34,692 nt of DNA from an uncultured Clostridia bacterium (GTDB lineage Bacteria; Bacillota; Clostridia; TANB77; CAG-508). The translations under genes were made by a program, and so were the position numbers. The notes under the pieces were generated by a model that did no database searches, was not told the origin of the DNA, and saw only the letters and a list, made by a program, of their open reading frames with translations. The stretch spans positions 1-34,692 of the forward strand of contig CANRAY010000015.1 in assembly GCA_947628735.1 (NCBI GenBank), in the 5' to 3' direction. Positions 17,801 to 24,713 of this stretch are shown one piece after another; position 1 is the first letter of the stretch, and every line of letters begins with the position of its first letter.

Positions 17801-18396
17801 TTAAAATAGCAATGAGAGATCTAGAAATAAGAGGAGCAGGAAGCTTACTAGGAGAAATGCAACATGGCCATATGGAACAAGTAGGTTATGATACATATTG
17901 TAAGTTATTAGATGAAGTTGTAAAAGAAACAAAAGGAATAATAGTAGAAGAAGAAAAAGAAGTACAAATAGATATAAATATTTCGAGCTACATTCCTGAT
18001 GAATACATTGAAGGAAATAGTCAAAAGATAGAGATTTATCAAAATATTGCATTATGTAGAACAGAAGAAGATATACAAAATGTAATTGATGAAATAATAG
18101 ATCGTTATGGAGTTATGCCAAAAGAATTAGAAAATCTAATTGAAATTGCAAGAATAAAAGAATTAGCAAAAGAAGCCAATGTTATTAAAATATCAGAAAA
18201 AATGGAATCAGTTGTATTCTATTTAGATAAAAGTAAATACAATCCAGAAATAATAGATAAATTAATAAAAAAATATGAACTTAAAATAAAATTTTCATCT
18301 GGAATAGAACCATACATTACATTAAGAATAAAGCATGAAACAGATGAACAATTAATAAAAGAAATAAAAGAATTTTTACATAGTATTAAAATATAA
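14806..18396 (+). CDS. mfd: Transcription-repair coupling factor
   Basis: This protein of about 1196 residues has all Mfd modules. The N-terminal UvrB-like domain contains YFPKKEISSYDYVS and PFERIEAL. The RNA-polymerase interaction domain contains KQGDYVVHRSHGIGQFIG. The helicase motor has Walker A GDVGYGKTEVA, the DEEH box, TATPIPRTLHMS, TTILESGIDIPNANT and QLYQIRGRVGRS. A C-terminal regulatory domain follows. Mfd frees RNA polymerase stalled at lesions and recruits UvrA. The start is ATG 14806, because the best promoter has its -10 at 14764-14769; a GAAAGG ribosome site lies ten bases upstream. An unusually stable hairpin lies in its 5' coding part. Confidence 0.97.
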   Translation: MNFLINKLKENEKFKQYLEDIKNKQSPINISGLSDVAKSYIIAGTATSRKKTIFIVTYNEIQAKKLKKDLEYFLTDNKETNIVYFPKKEISSYDYVSQSKDLPFERIEALNQIVQKKANIIITTIEALMQNMPEKDVIYKNIVSFQVGKGFETPNNKQSEKQDLKTLKNILVQLGYERNELVEAQGQFSIRGGIVDIGLSDKQGIRIEFWGDEVDSIRTFQIASQRSNEMLNNIVIYPAHEYIIEKTIETDESVLDENLEEGVIPLYEYNIEEICNRIEEKYLENEKELSDEQKRNIQSDIEKIKNGEYISRIDKYFNEFYPKQETFLQYIPKDCLVFFDEMNKIGQRRENIVIDNNNLIKSLTEKERFIPEAIQNISENKLELETDHQTIYINTNASYSNKNKYEFNTREVNIYKSELDLLTTDIKKWIKEKKEIILLPGNEKNIEKLTQLLKEKEIEYTLIKDEKDTKTTSNCIIYHNKNSKQSATSVGFESYDLKIIVVSLIDAFEQEIKKKKASNTFKQAEKIVFADLKQGDYVVHRSHGIGQFIGVNTITADNVTKDYIKIKYKNDDMLYVPTNSLDNVRKYIGGGEDTAPKLSRLGSKEWENTKAKVKNNLRVIAKDLIELYAKRQQIKGFAFSKDTEWQKQFEENFPYQETEDQLRCIEEVKKDMEQEKPMDRLLCGDVGYGKTEVAIRAAFKAVMDQKQVAYLVPTTVLANQQYEEFKKRMSDFAIKVELLNRFRTKKEQEETVKKLKLGEVDVVIGTHRILSNDVQFKDLGLLIIDEEHRFGVKDKEKIKQLKNSVDVLTMTATPIPRTLHMSIVGVRDMSVIYEPPHNRRPVQTYVVEYDEEMVREAITREIERGGQIFYLYNNVEGIERKAMHIQELVPEAKVEFAHGKMSGRQLESIMEEFINKEINVLVCTTILESGIDIPNANTIIVENADKLGLAQLYQIRGRVGRSDKQAYAFIMYRRDKLLTEIADKRLKAIKEFTEFGSGFKIAMRDLEIRGAGSLLGEMQHGHMEQVGYDTYCKLLDEVVKETKGIIVEEEKEVQIDINISSYIPDEYIEGNSQKIEIYQNIALCRTEEDIQNVIDEIIDRYGVMPKELENLIEIARIKELAKEANVIKISEKMESVVFYLDKSKYNPEIIDKLIKKYELKIKFSSGIEPYITLRIKHETDEQLIKEIKEFLHSIKI
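14881..14902. other. Perfect GC-rich inverted repeat inside mfd
   Basis: AGCCCGATA (14881-14889) and TATCGGGCT (14894-14902) form a 9-bp stem with a 4-base loop, about 75 bases into the coding sequence. In DNA this AT-rich it stands out. On the - strand it is followed by a T-rich run and could act as a leftward terminator; on the + strand it could slow early translation or bind a factor. Confidence 0.45.
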
Positions 18397-18443
18397 ATGT
18401 CGAAATTTGTAATACGAAACAAAACAAAAATTCATATCTCATA

Positions 18444-18472
18444 TTGACGCATAAAAAAATCTCATTTATACT
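18444..18472 (+). promoter_or_regulatory. Strong sigma-A promoter of the structured RNA
   Basis: TTGACG (18444-18449) and TATACT (18467-18472) are exactly 17 bases apart, each one base off consensus. The expected start, near 18479-18481, coincides with the first base of the outer helix of the RNA below. Confidence 0.8.
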
Positions 18473-18480
18473 ATTAAAAT

Positions 18481-18675
18481 AGATGAGATATATAGAGGAA
18501 CTGTGGTTGCTATCACCAAATCAAACAAAAGATGAGGAGGTGATGTGTAATGATAGAAATATTATTACATTATTAAGTAAATAAAGTATTCCACACCTCT
18601 ACGGTCATTGAGATGTGGAATAAAAACCAAAAATCCGATGGCAACCACAATTTCAAAGTGGTATCTCATCTTTTT
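18481..18675 (+). ncRNA. Structured non-coding RNA of about 195 nt, family not identified
   Basis: A promoter ends just before this stretch and a T-run ends it. The outer helix P1 pairs AGATGAGATA (18481-18490) with TATCTCATCT (18662-18671), and together with T18671-18675 forms the terminator. P2 pairs GTGGTTGCTATC (18503-18514) with GATGGCAACCAC (18637-18648), 12 bp with one G-U. Inside are P3, TGTAATGATA-GAAA-TATTATTACA (18546-18569), with a GNRA-type loop, and P4 (18587-18622, TATTCCACACCTC with GAGATGTGGAATA, one mismatch). CACC at 18514-18517 or CACCTC at 18594-18599 could also pair with GAGGTG at 18535-18541. The multibranched form argues against 6S RNA. The clostridial raiA RNA is a candidate family that I cannot confirm. 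No long ORF fits. Confidence 0.8.
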
Positions 18676-18731
18676 ATATATTTATATTATATCATATAAA
18701 AAATAAAAGTAAATAGAAAGGATAAGAAAAA

Positions 18732-19523
18732 GTGCAAGTCATTTCAAGTAAAGATAATGAAATTATAAAAAACATAAAGAAGTTAAAAGAAAAGAAATAC
18801 CGAGACTTAGAAAATAGTTTTATTGTAGAAGGAATAAAGCTAGTGGAAGAAGCAATAGAAGAAAAAGCAAAAATAAAACAAATTATTGTATGTGAAGAAT
18901 GCATTAATGATGGAACAATTTCACAAGAACTAAAATATAAAATTGCAACATATGAATGCATTTATGTTACAGAGAAAGTATTTCAAATTTTAACAGATGT
19001 AAAAACTCCACAAGGAATTTTAGCAGTAATTGAAAAAAATAACAAAGAAAACCAAATTAATTATCAAGAAGATATTATCATTGCACTAGATGACATCCAA
19101 GACCCAGGAAATTTGGGAACTATTTTAAGAACAATAGATAGTAGTGGACTATCACAAATTATCATTTCTAAAAATAGTGCAGACTGTTACAATCCAAAAG
19201 TAGTAAGATCTACAATGGGAGCAATTTTTAGAGTAAATGTTATTGAAGTAGAAAGCTTGAAAGAAAAATTAGAAGAAATGCAAAAAAAGAATTTCGAAAT
19301 CGTAACCACTTCTTTGGATACCGAAAATAGCATATATAATATAGAATATAAAAATAAAGTTATTGTAATAGGAAATGAAGCAAATGGAGTATCAAAGAAA
19401 ATACAAGAATTAGCAGATAAAAAAATAAAAATACCAATGCTAGGAAAAACAGAAAGTCTAAATGCTTCAGTAGCAACTGGAATAATAATTTACGAATATG
19501 TAAGAAGAAAGATAGGAAAATAG
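18732..19523 (+). CDS. SpoU/TrmH-family RNA 2'-O-methyltransferase
   Basis: This 263-residue protein has an N-terminal L30e-like substrate-binding domain (about 1-100) and a SPOUT domain. The three knot motifs are [19 protein letters not shown] (121-139), [10 protein letters not shown] (212-221) and [18 protein letters not shown] (234-251). It would methylate a ribose in rRNA or tRNA with SAM; the exact target (RlmB-like or TsnR/YsgA-like) cannot be told by eye. I use the GTG start at 18732, with AAAGGA nine bases upstream. It follows the structured RNA and shares no promoter with it, because the RNA terminator intervenes. Confidence 0.9.
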   Translation: MQVISSKDNEIIKNIKKLKEKKYRDLENSFIVEGIKLVEEAIEEKAKIKQIIVCEECINDGTISQELKYKIATYECIYVTEKVFQILTDVKTPQGILAVIEKNNKENQINYQEDIIIALDDIQDPGNLGTILRTIDSSGLSQIIISKNSADCYNPKVVRSTMGAIFRVNVIEVESLKEKLEEMQKKNFEIVTTSLDTENSIYNIEYKNKVIVIGNEANGVSKKIQELADKKIKIPMLGKTESLNASVATGIIIYEYVRRKIGK

Positions 19524-19543
19524 ATAGTAAAGGAGAAAAAAAG

Positions 19544-19981
19544 ATGAAACTAGTAGTCCAAAGAGTAAAAAATGCAAAGGTAGAAGTAGAAGGAAAAGTA
19601 GTAGGAAAAATTGAAAAAGGTTTTCTAGTATTATTAGGAGTAGCTCATGAAGACACAAAGCAAGAAGCGGATTACTTAGTAAAAAAGCTATGTAACTTAC
19701 GTGTATTTGAAGATGAAAACGAAAAAATGAATTTAGCATTAAAAGATGTAGGAGGAGAGCTTTTAATTATATCACAATTTACTTTATATGCTGATTGTAC
19801 ACAAGGAAACAGACCATCTTTCATTAATGCAGCAAGACCAGAAATAGCAGAGCCATTATACGAATATTTCTGTAATGAATGTGAGAAAAATGATATTCAT
19901 GTAGAAAAAGGAATTTTTGGAGCAGATATGAAAGTAAGCCTATTAAATGATGGACCAGTAACAATTATTATGGAAAAATAG
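19544..19981 (+). CDS. dtd: D-aminoacyl-tRNA deacylase
   Basis: This 145-residue protein begins [18 protein letters not shown] and has both Dtd signatures: SQFTLYAD (77-84) and the GNRPSF segment (88-93). It ends with the Gly-Pro motif [10 protein letters not shown]. It removes D-amino acids mischarged onto tRNA, acting as a dimer. Length is standard. AAAGGAG precedes the ATG. It is 20 bases behind the methyltransferase gene and probably in its operon. Confidence 0.95.
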   Translation: MKLVVQRVKNAKVEVEGKVVGKIEKGFLVLLGVAHEDTKQEADYLVKKLCNLRVFEDENEKMNLALKDVGGELLIISQFTLYADCTQGNRPSFINAARPEIAEPLYEYFCNECEKNDIHVEKGIFGADMKVSLLNDGPVTIIMEK

Positions 19982-19994
19982 CAGTTAAAATCTA

Positions 19995-20023
19995 TTGTAT
20001 CTTGCTATTGAATGTGATAAAAT
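19995..20023 (+). promoter_or_regulatory. Sigma-A promoter with extended -10
   Basis: TTGTAT (19995-20000) and TAAAAT (20018-20023) are 17 bases apart, and TGA directly precedes the -10 (extended -10). It would drive the HD-domain gene at 20064 and what follows. Confidence 0.65.
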
Positions 20024-20063
20024 AAACCACGAAAAATAATAAATATAACAAGGAGAAAAGCAA

Positions 20064-20618
20064 ATGGAAAAAGGCAATATGGATTTAATAGATTATGCCA
20101 TTTATTTTGCAACTAGGGCACATAATGGTCAGAAAAGAAAAACAGATAATAACGTAGATATGATTTTCCATCCTTTTACAGTTGGAATGATATTACAAAG
20201 ATCAGGAGCAAATACCAATTGCGTTATAGCTGGAATTTTACATGATGTGGTAGAAGATACCAAATATACAATAGAAGATATAGAAAAAGAATTTGGAATA
20301 GAAATAAGAAATATTGTGCAAGAAGTATCAGAAAACAAACAATTAGAATGGAAACAAAGAAAACAAGAAGCAATAGATGTAATAAAAAATGCAAGTATCG
20401 AAGGAAAATTGGTAGAATGTGCAGACAAAATTAGCAATCTAGAATGTTTATATGAACTATATAGAGAGCAAGGAGAAAAAGTCTGGGATAGTTTTAATAA
20501 ACCAAAAGAAGAACAAAAATGGTATTATACAAATATGTATGATGCTGTAATAGCTAATACTAACCAAAAATATCAATTATTTGATAGATATAAACAAGTA
20601 TTACAAAAACTATTTTAG
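20064..20618 (+). CDS. HD-domain phosphohydrolase, small alarmone hydrolase-like
   Basis: This 184-residue protein has the metal-binding pattern of RelA/SpoT-type hydrolases: His20 (ARAHNGQKRK context), His36 in FHPFTVG, HDVVED (60-65) and a later Asp in ECADKISNL. This fits a stand-alone HD hydrolase of the (p)ppGpp-degrading or MESH1-like group, with no synthetase or regulatory domain. Substrate is inferred from the motif pattern only. AAGGAG precedes the ATG; the in-frame ATG at codon 6 is a possible alternative. The P-loop protein gene follows after 11 bases, so the two are likely co-expressed. Confidence 0.82.
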   Translation: MEKGNMDLIDYAIYFATRAHNGQKRKTDNNVDMIFHPFTVGMILQRSGANTNCVIAGILHDVVEDTKYTIEDIEKEFGIEIRNIVQEVSENKQLEWKQRKQEAIDVIKNASIEGKLVECADKISNLECLYELYREQGEKVWDSFNKPKEEQKWYYTNMYDAVIANTNQKYQLFDRYKQVLQKLF

Positions 20619-20629
20619 AGGTACTAAAA

Positions 20630-21379
20630 ATGGAAAATATATTAGCACATATAAATAGACAGCAAGAAAAAATAAAAGAAAATATAGAAGAAATTAGACA
20701 AAAATTATCAAAGATAGATAAACCAATATTTATAGAATTAATAGGAACACCTAAAAGTGGAAAAACTACATTATTAAAATGTATAGAAAAATTATTCAAT
20801 GAAAATGGAATTACATGTGAGGCAAAACAAGAAACAGCAGAATATAATCCAATACAAGATAAAGATACGGAAGAATATAATATATGGATGTTCATGGAGA
20901 TAATGAAAAATATCAGTGCAGATACAAGTAATTCAAAACCAAGAATTATCATCTATGATAGAGGAATGTTAGATAGAATACCATGGCTAGATATAGCAGT
21001 TGGAGATAAAAGTATTCCGATGGCAGATAATATTTATCTAAAACAATTATTCCACACAAAATTTTTCCAAAAATATAGACCACTAGCATATAATTTAATG
21101 ACATCACCAGAGATTAGTATTAAAAGGAAGGGAAAAGAAGGAAGACTAGTTAATAGAAAAGTTTTATCTAAATTAAATGAGTACTTAACAATAGAAGAAG
21201 ATTATATGAAAAAATTAGCATCTAAGTATACTACAATTCAAACAGATTCATATCAAGGAAATATACAAACATTTATTATTGATATGACAGAAAAAATAAC
21301 TAAGGATATCAAAGAAAAAATAAAAGAAATAGTACGCGAAAATACAGAAGGGGAAAGACCATCTGGAACAGAGCGATAA
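20630..21379 (+). CDS. P-loop NTPase, deoxynucleoside/thymidylate kinase-like
   Basis: This 249-residue protein has a charged N-terminal coil (1-30), Walker A GTPKSGKTT (39-47), and IIIYDRGMLDR (107-116). The Asp-Arg of the latter resembles the DRS/DR(Y/H) motif of deoxynucleoside kinases. ISIKRKGKEGRLVNRK could be the lid region. A basic/charged C-terminal tail follows. It probably phosphorylates a small molecule or nucleotide, but I cannot name the substrate. It is sandwiched between the HD hydrolase and aspS, with gaps of 11 and 14 bases. Confidence 0.7.
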   Translation: MENILAHINRQQEKIKENIEEIRQKLSKIDKPIFIELIGTPKSGKTTLLKCIEKLFNENGITCEAKQETAEYNPIQDKDTEEYNIWMFMEIMKNISADTSNSKPRIIIYDRGMLDRIPWLDIAVGDKSIPMADNIYLKQLFHTKFFQKYRPLAYNLMTSPEISIKRKGKEGRLVNRKVLSKLNEYLTIEEDYMKKLASKYTTIQTDSYQGNIQTFIIDMTEKITKDIKEKIKEIVRENTEGERPSGTER

Positions 21380-21393
21380 AAGGAGAAATAAAT

Positions 21394-23154
21394 ATGTATA
21401 GAACGCATAATTGTGGAGAATTAAATAAAAGTAATATAGGACAAACTGTAACAATAGCTGGTTGGATACAAAAAATAAGAAATTTAGGAGCAATGCAATT
21501 TATTGATTTAAGAGATCAATTTGGAATTACACAAATAGTAATAGCTGATAATGAAGAAATGAAAAAACAATCAGCAGATTTAGTAACAGAATGTGTCATA
21601 AGCGTTACTGGAAAAGTCTTAGAAAGAAGTAGCAAAAATACAAAGATTCCAACAGGCGAAATAGAAATAGAAGCAGAAGAAATTAAAGTATTAGGAAAAT
21701 GCAAAAATGTATTACCTTTTGAAATTAATTCTGAAAAAGCAGGAGAAGTTAGAGAAGATCTAAGACTAGAATATAGATTTTTAGATTTAAGAAATGACAA
21801 AATACATAAAAATATTCTACTTCGTTCAGCAATTATGAAGACATTAAGAAGAAAAATGGATGAATTAGGCTTTACTGAAATTCAAACTCCAATTCTTGCA
21901 AATTCTTCACCAGAAGGAGCAAGAGATTATTTAGTACCTAGTAGATTACACCCAGGTGAATTTTATGCACTTCCACAAGCACCACAACAATTTAAACAAT
22001 TGTTAATGGTATCAGGGTTTGATAAATATTATCAAATTGCACCTTGCTTTAGAGATGAAGATCCTAGAGCAGATAGAGCACCAGGAGAATTTTATCAATT
22101 AGACTTTGAAATGAGTTTTGCAGAACAAGAAGACGTATTTAAAGTAATAGAAGAAGTAATACCATCAACATTTGAAGAACATACTAATTGGAAAGTAGAA
22201 AAAGGACCTTTTATTAGAATTCCATATAAAGAAGCAATGGAAAAATACGGAATAGATAAACCAGATTTAAGAAACCCATTAATAATCCAAGATGTTAGTA
22301 CATTGTTCACAGATAGTGAATTTAATGCTTTTAAAGGAAAAATAGTAAAAGCAATTGTTGTTCCAAAAGGAGCAGAACAAGGAAGAAAATTCTTTGATAA
22401 CATGACAGATTTTGCTAAAGAAGAAGTAGGAGCAAATGGATTAGCATGGATAAAATACGATAATGAAAAAGTTGTATCAGGAGGAATTTCAAAGTTTATT
22501 ACAGAATCAATGCAAAAAGAATTAGAAGAAAATTATGGAATGGAACCAAATTCTTCAGTATTCTTTATGGCAGATGATAAATTAGAACCAGTACAAAAAG
22601 TAGCAGGTCAAATTAGAATTGAATTAGGAAAAAGATTAGACTTAATTGAAAAAAATATATACAAATTCTGCTTTATAGTTGATTTCCCAATGTATGAATT
22701 ATCAGATGAAGGAAAAATAGACTTTAATCATAACCCATTCTCAATGCCACAAGGAGGAATGGAAGCATTAATGACAAAAGATCCATTAGACATTGTAGCA
22801 TATCAATATGATTTAGTATGTAATGGATATGAAATGGCATCAGGAGCAGTAAGAAATCATGATCCAGAATTAATGGTAAAAGCATTTGAAATTGCAGGAT
22901 ATAAGGAAGAAGAGGTAGAAAACAGATTTGGAGCATTATATAATGCATTCCAATATGGAACACCACCACATGCAGGTGCAGCACCAGGATTGGACAGAAT
23001 GGTAATGTTAATAGCCGATTCACAAAATATTAGAGAAGTAATCGCATTTCCAAAAAATAAAAAAGCAAGAGATTTGCTTATGAGAGCACCAAATACAGTA
23101 ACAGAAGAACAACTAAAAGATGTTCATATACAAATAAGAAAAGAAGATAAATAA
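21394..23154 (+). CDS. aspS: Aspartyl-tRNA synthetase
   Basis: This 586-residue class II synthetase has an N-terminal OB anticodon-binding domain (about 1-105, GWIQKIRNLGAMQFIDLRD). Motif 2 is CFRDEDPRADRAPGEFYQLD (218-237). A bacterial-type GAD insertion domain of about 120 residues follows, and motif 3 is GAAPGLDRMVML near the end. It charges tRNA-Asp; whether it also charges tRNA-Asn (non-discriminating) cannot be decided by eye. The reading APGEFYQLD in motif 2 differs from the QPEFTQID of Bacillus AspRS. AAAGGAG precedes the ATG. Its stop overlaps the mnmA start by one base. Confidence 0.96.
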   Translation: MYRTHNCGELNKSNIGQTVTIAGWIQKIRNLGAMQFIDLRDQFGITQIVIADNEEMKKQSADLVTECVISVTGKVLERSSKNTKIPTGEIEIEAEEIKVLGKCKNVLPFEINSEKAGEVREDLRLEYRFLDLRNDKIHKNILLRSAIMKTLRRKMDELGFTEIQTPILANSSPEGARDYLVPSRLHPGEFYALPQAPQQFKQLLMVSGFDKYYQIAPCFRDEDPRADRAPGEFYQLDFEMSFAEQEDVFKVIEEVIPSTFEEHTNWKVEKGPFIRIPYKEAMEKYGIDKPDLRNPLIIQDVSTLFTDSEFNAFKGKIVKAIVVPKGAEQGRKFFDNMTDFAKEEVGANGLAWIKYDNEKVVSGGISKFITESMQKELEENYGMEPNSSVFFMADDKLEPVQKVAGQIRIELGKRLDLIEKNIYKFCFIVDFPMYELSDEGKIDFNHNPFSMPQGGMEALMTKDPLDIVAYQYDLVCNGYEMASGAVRNHDPELMVKAFEIAGYKEEEVENRFGALYNAFQYGTPPHAGAAPGLDRMVMLIADSQNIREVIAFPKNKKARDLLMRAPNTVTEEQLKDVHIQIRKEDK

Positions 23155-24266
23155 TGAAAAATGAAGAAATAATAAATGAATCAAAACCACAGACTAAAAG
23201 AGTTTTGCTAGGAATGAGTGGGGGAGTTGATAGCTCTGTATCAGCTCTCCTATTAAAGCAATCAGGATATGAAGTAATAGGAGCAACAATGAGACTATGG
23301 GAAGATAAAGAAAACCCAGAAGTTGAAGGAGGATGTTGTTCCTTTTCAGCAGTTTATGATGCAAAAAGAGTGTGTGATAAAATAGGAATACCACACTATA
23401 CTATTGACTGCCAAGAAGAATTTGAAAAAAGAGTAATACAAGACTTTACAAGATGCTATGAATGTGCTAAAACACCAAACCCATGCATTGAATGTAATCA
23501 ATATTTAAAATTTGGAGCATTCTATAAAAAAGCTATAGAATTAAATTGTGATTATATTTCAACTGGACACTATGCTAAAGTAGAATATTCAGAAAAATAT
23601 GGACAATATGTAATAAAAAAATCAAACGAAAAGAAAAAAGATCAAACTTACTTTTTATACAGAATACCAAAAGAAGTATTATCTAAACTTATTTTTCCAT
23701 TAGAAAATGTTAAAGAAAAAGCAGAAATTAGAAAAATAGCAGAAGAAAATGGATTATTAGTTGCACAAAAACCAGACAGTCAAGAAGTATGCTTTATACC
23801 AGATAATAACTATATTCACTTTCTAGAAAAAAGAATGAAAAAAGCACCAAAGGAAGGAAAAATTTGCCTAGCAGATGGAACAGTATTGGGAACACATAAA
23901 GGACTAATACACTATACAATAGGACAAAGAAAAGGTTTAGGAATAGCATATAAAGAACCATTATATGTTATCAAACTAGATATAAATGAAAATAAAGTAA
24001 TTGTAGGAACAGAAAAAGAATTATATAAAAATACGTTATATGCTAATGAATTAAACTGGTTGATAGATATTAATTTAGAAAAACCAATATCAGTGTATGC
24101 AAAAGTGAGATATAGAGCAGAAGCATCAAAAGCGACAGTATCTCAAACAAAAAATAATGAAGTAAAAGTAGAATTTGAAAAGCCACAAAGAGCAATTACA
24201 CCAGGACAGTCAGTTGTATTTTATACAGATGACGATATTATGATAGGTGGAGGAAAAATAATATAA
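23154..24266 (+). CDS. mnmA: tRNA 2-thiouridylase MnmA
   Basis: This 370-residue protein has the PP-loop SGGVDSS (22-28), catalytic Cys111 in NPCIECN and the partner Cys213 in PDSQEVCFIPD. HYTIGQRKGLGI and the C-terminal beta-barrel follow. It thiolates U34 of tRNAs for Lys, Glu and Gln using sulfur from a cysteine desulfurase relay. A segment at about 57-70 (EGGCCSFSAVYDAK) adds two adjacent Cys. The first base of its ATG is the last base of the aspS stop, so translation is coupled. The desulfurase is not in the window. Confidence 0.95.
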   Translation: MKNEEIINESKPQTKRVLLGMSGGVDSSVSALLLKQSGYEVIGATMRLWEDKENPEVEGGCCSFSAVYDAKRVCDKIGIPHYTIDCQEEFEKRVIQDFTRCYECAKTPNPCIECNQYLKFGAFYKKAIELNCDYISTGHYAKVEYSEKYGQYVIKKSNEKKKDQTYFLYRIPKEVLSKLIFPLENVKEKAEIRKIAEENGLLVAQKPDSQEVCFIPDNNYIHFLEKRMKKAPKEGKICLADGTVLGTHKGLIHYTIGQRKGLGIAYKEPLYVIKLDINENKVIVGTEKELYKNTLYANELNWLIDINLEKPISVYAKVRYRAEASKATVSQTKNNEVKVEFEKPQRAITPGQSVVFYTDDDIMIGGGKII

Positions 24267-24286
24267 AACAAATTTTCGATAAATTA

Positions 24287-24315
24287 TTGATTTGTTAAGA
24301 AAATAATGATAAAAT
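24287..24315 (+). promoter_or_regulatory. Sigma-A promoter with extended -10
   Basis: TTGATT (24287-24292) and TAAAAT (24310-24315) are 17 bases apart, and TGA precedes the -10. It would drive the small coiled-coil gene at 24348. Confidence 0.65.
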
Positions 24316-24347
24316 AGATACAACATTTATTTTAAAGAGGTGATAAA

Positions 24348-24581
24348 ATGTCGAATGTAAATAAAGAATTCGAACAATTATTAACAGAAATAAATGAAGT
24401 AGTAAATGAAATAAAAAAAGAACAAAATAATCAAAGCAAATCTATAGAAGAAAAACATAAAGTAAATATGAAAAAATTTGCAAAAATTATTGAATTTATG
24501 GAAATACAGGATATGACAAACCAAGTATTTGAAAAAAGAATATCTAATATTGAAAAAATATTATATGAAGTATTAAAATAG
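24348..24581 (+). CDS. Small coiled-coil protein of unknown function
   Basis: I do not recognise this 77-residue protein. It is almost wholly helical and charged, with Leu/Ile/Val spaced in heptad fashion across LLTEINEVVNEIKKEQ and again at its end (RISNIEKILYEVL). This suggests two coiled-coil segments joined by a Lys-rich middle, and perhaps a scaffold or dimer. AGAGGTG precedes the ATG. It is a single-gene unit: its own promoter lies upstream and a perfect terminator follows its stop. Confidence 0.75.
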   Translation: MSNVNKEFEQLLTEINEVVNEIKKEQNNQSKSIEEKHKVNMKKFAKIIEFMEIQDMTNQVFEKRISNIEKILYEVLK

Positions 24582-24589
24582 CAACTAAT

Positions 24590-24620
24590 AAAGATAGTAT
24601 ATAATTTATACTATCTTTTT
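24590..24620 (+). terminator. Intrinsic terminator
   Basis: AAAGATAGTATA (24590-24601) pairs perfectly over 12 bp with TATACTATCTTT (24607-24618), and the T-run extends to 24620. It ends the coiled-coil gene transcript. The A-run at its left side would also allow leftward function. Confidence 0.88.
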
Positions 24621-24651
24621 ACATTTATTATATTCTTTTTCCACAGAATAC

Positions 24652-24680
24652 TTGATAAATGTGAAAAATAACGATAAAAT
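24652..24680 (+). promoter_or_regulatory. Sigma-A promoter of the murT operon
   Basis: TTGATA (24652-24657) and TAAAAT (24675-24680) are 17 bases apart, directly after the preceding terminator. It would drive murT and the two overlapping genes behind it. Confidence 0.7.
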
Positions 24681-24713
24681 AAGAGGGAAAATTGAATAAA
24701 GGGAGATAAAAAG

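Noticed and set aside
18550..18576. MIEILLHY as a type I toxin gene
   Set aside because: Eight codons are too few for known hydrophobic toxins and most of the ORF is locked in a hairpin. Kept only as an observation about the RNA.
18481..18675. 6S RNA
   Set aside because: Length fits, but the inner part holds two separate hairpins in a multibranch layout rather than one long rod with a central bubble. A covariance search would be needed to settle the family.
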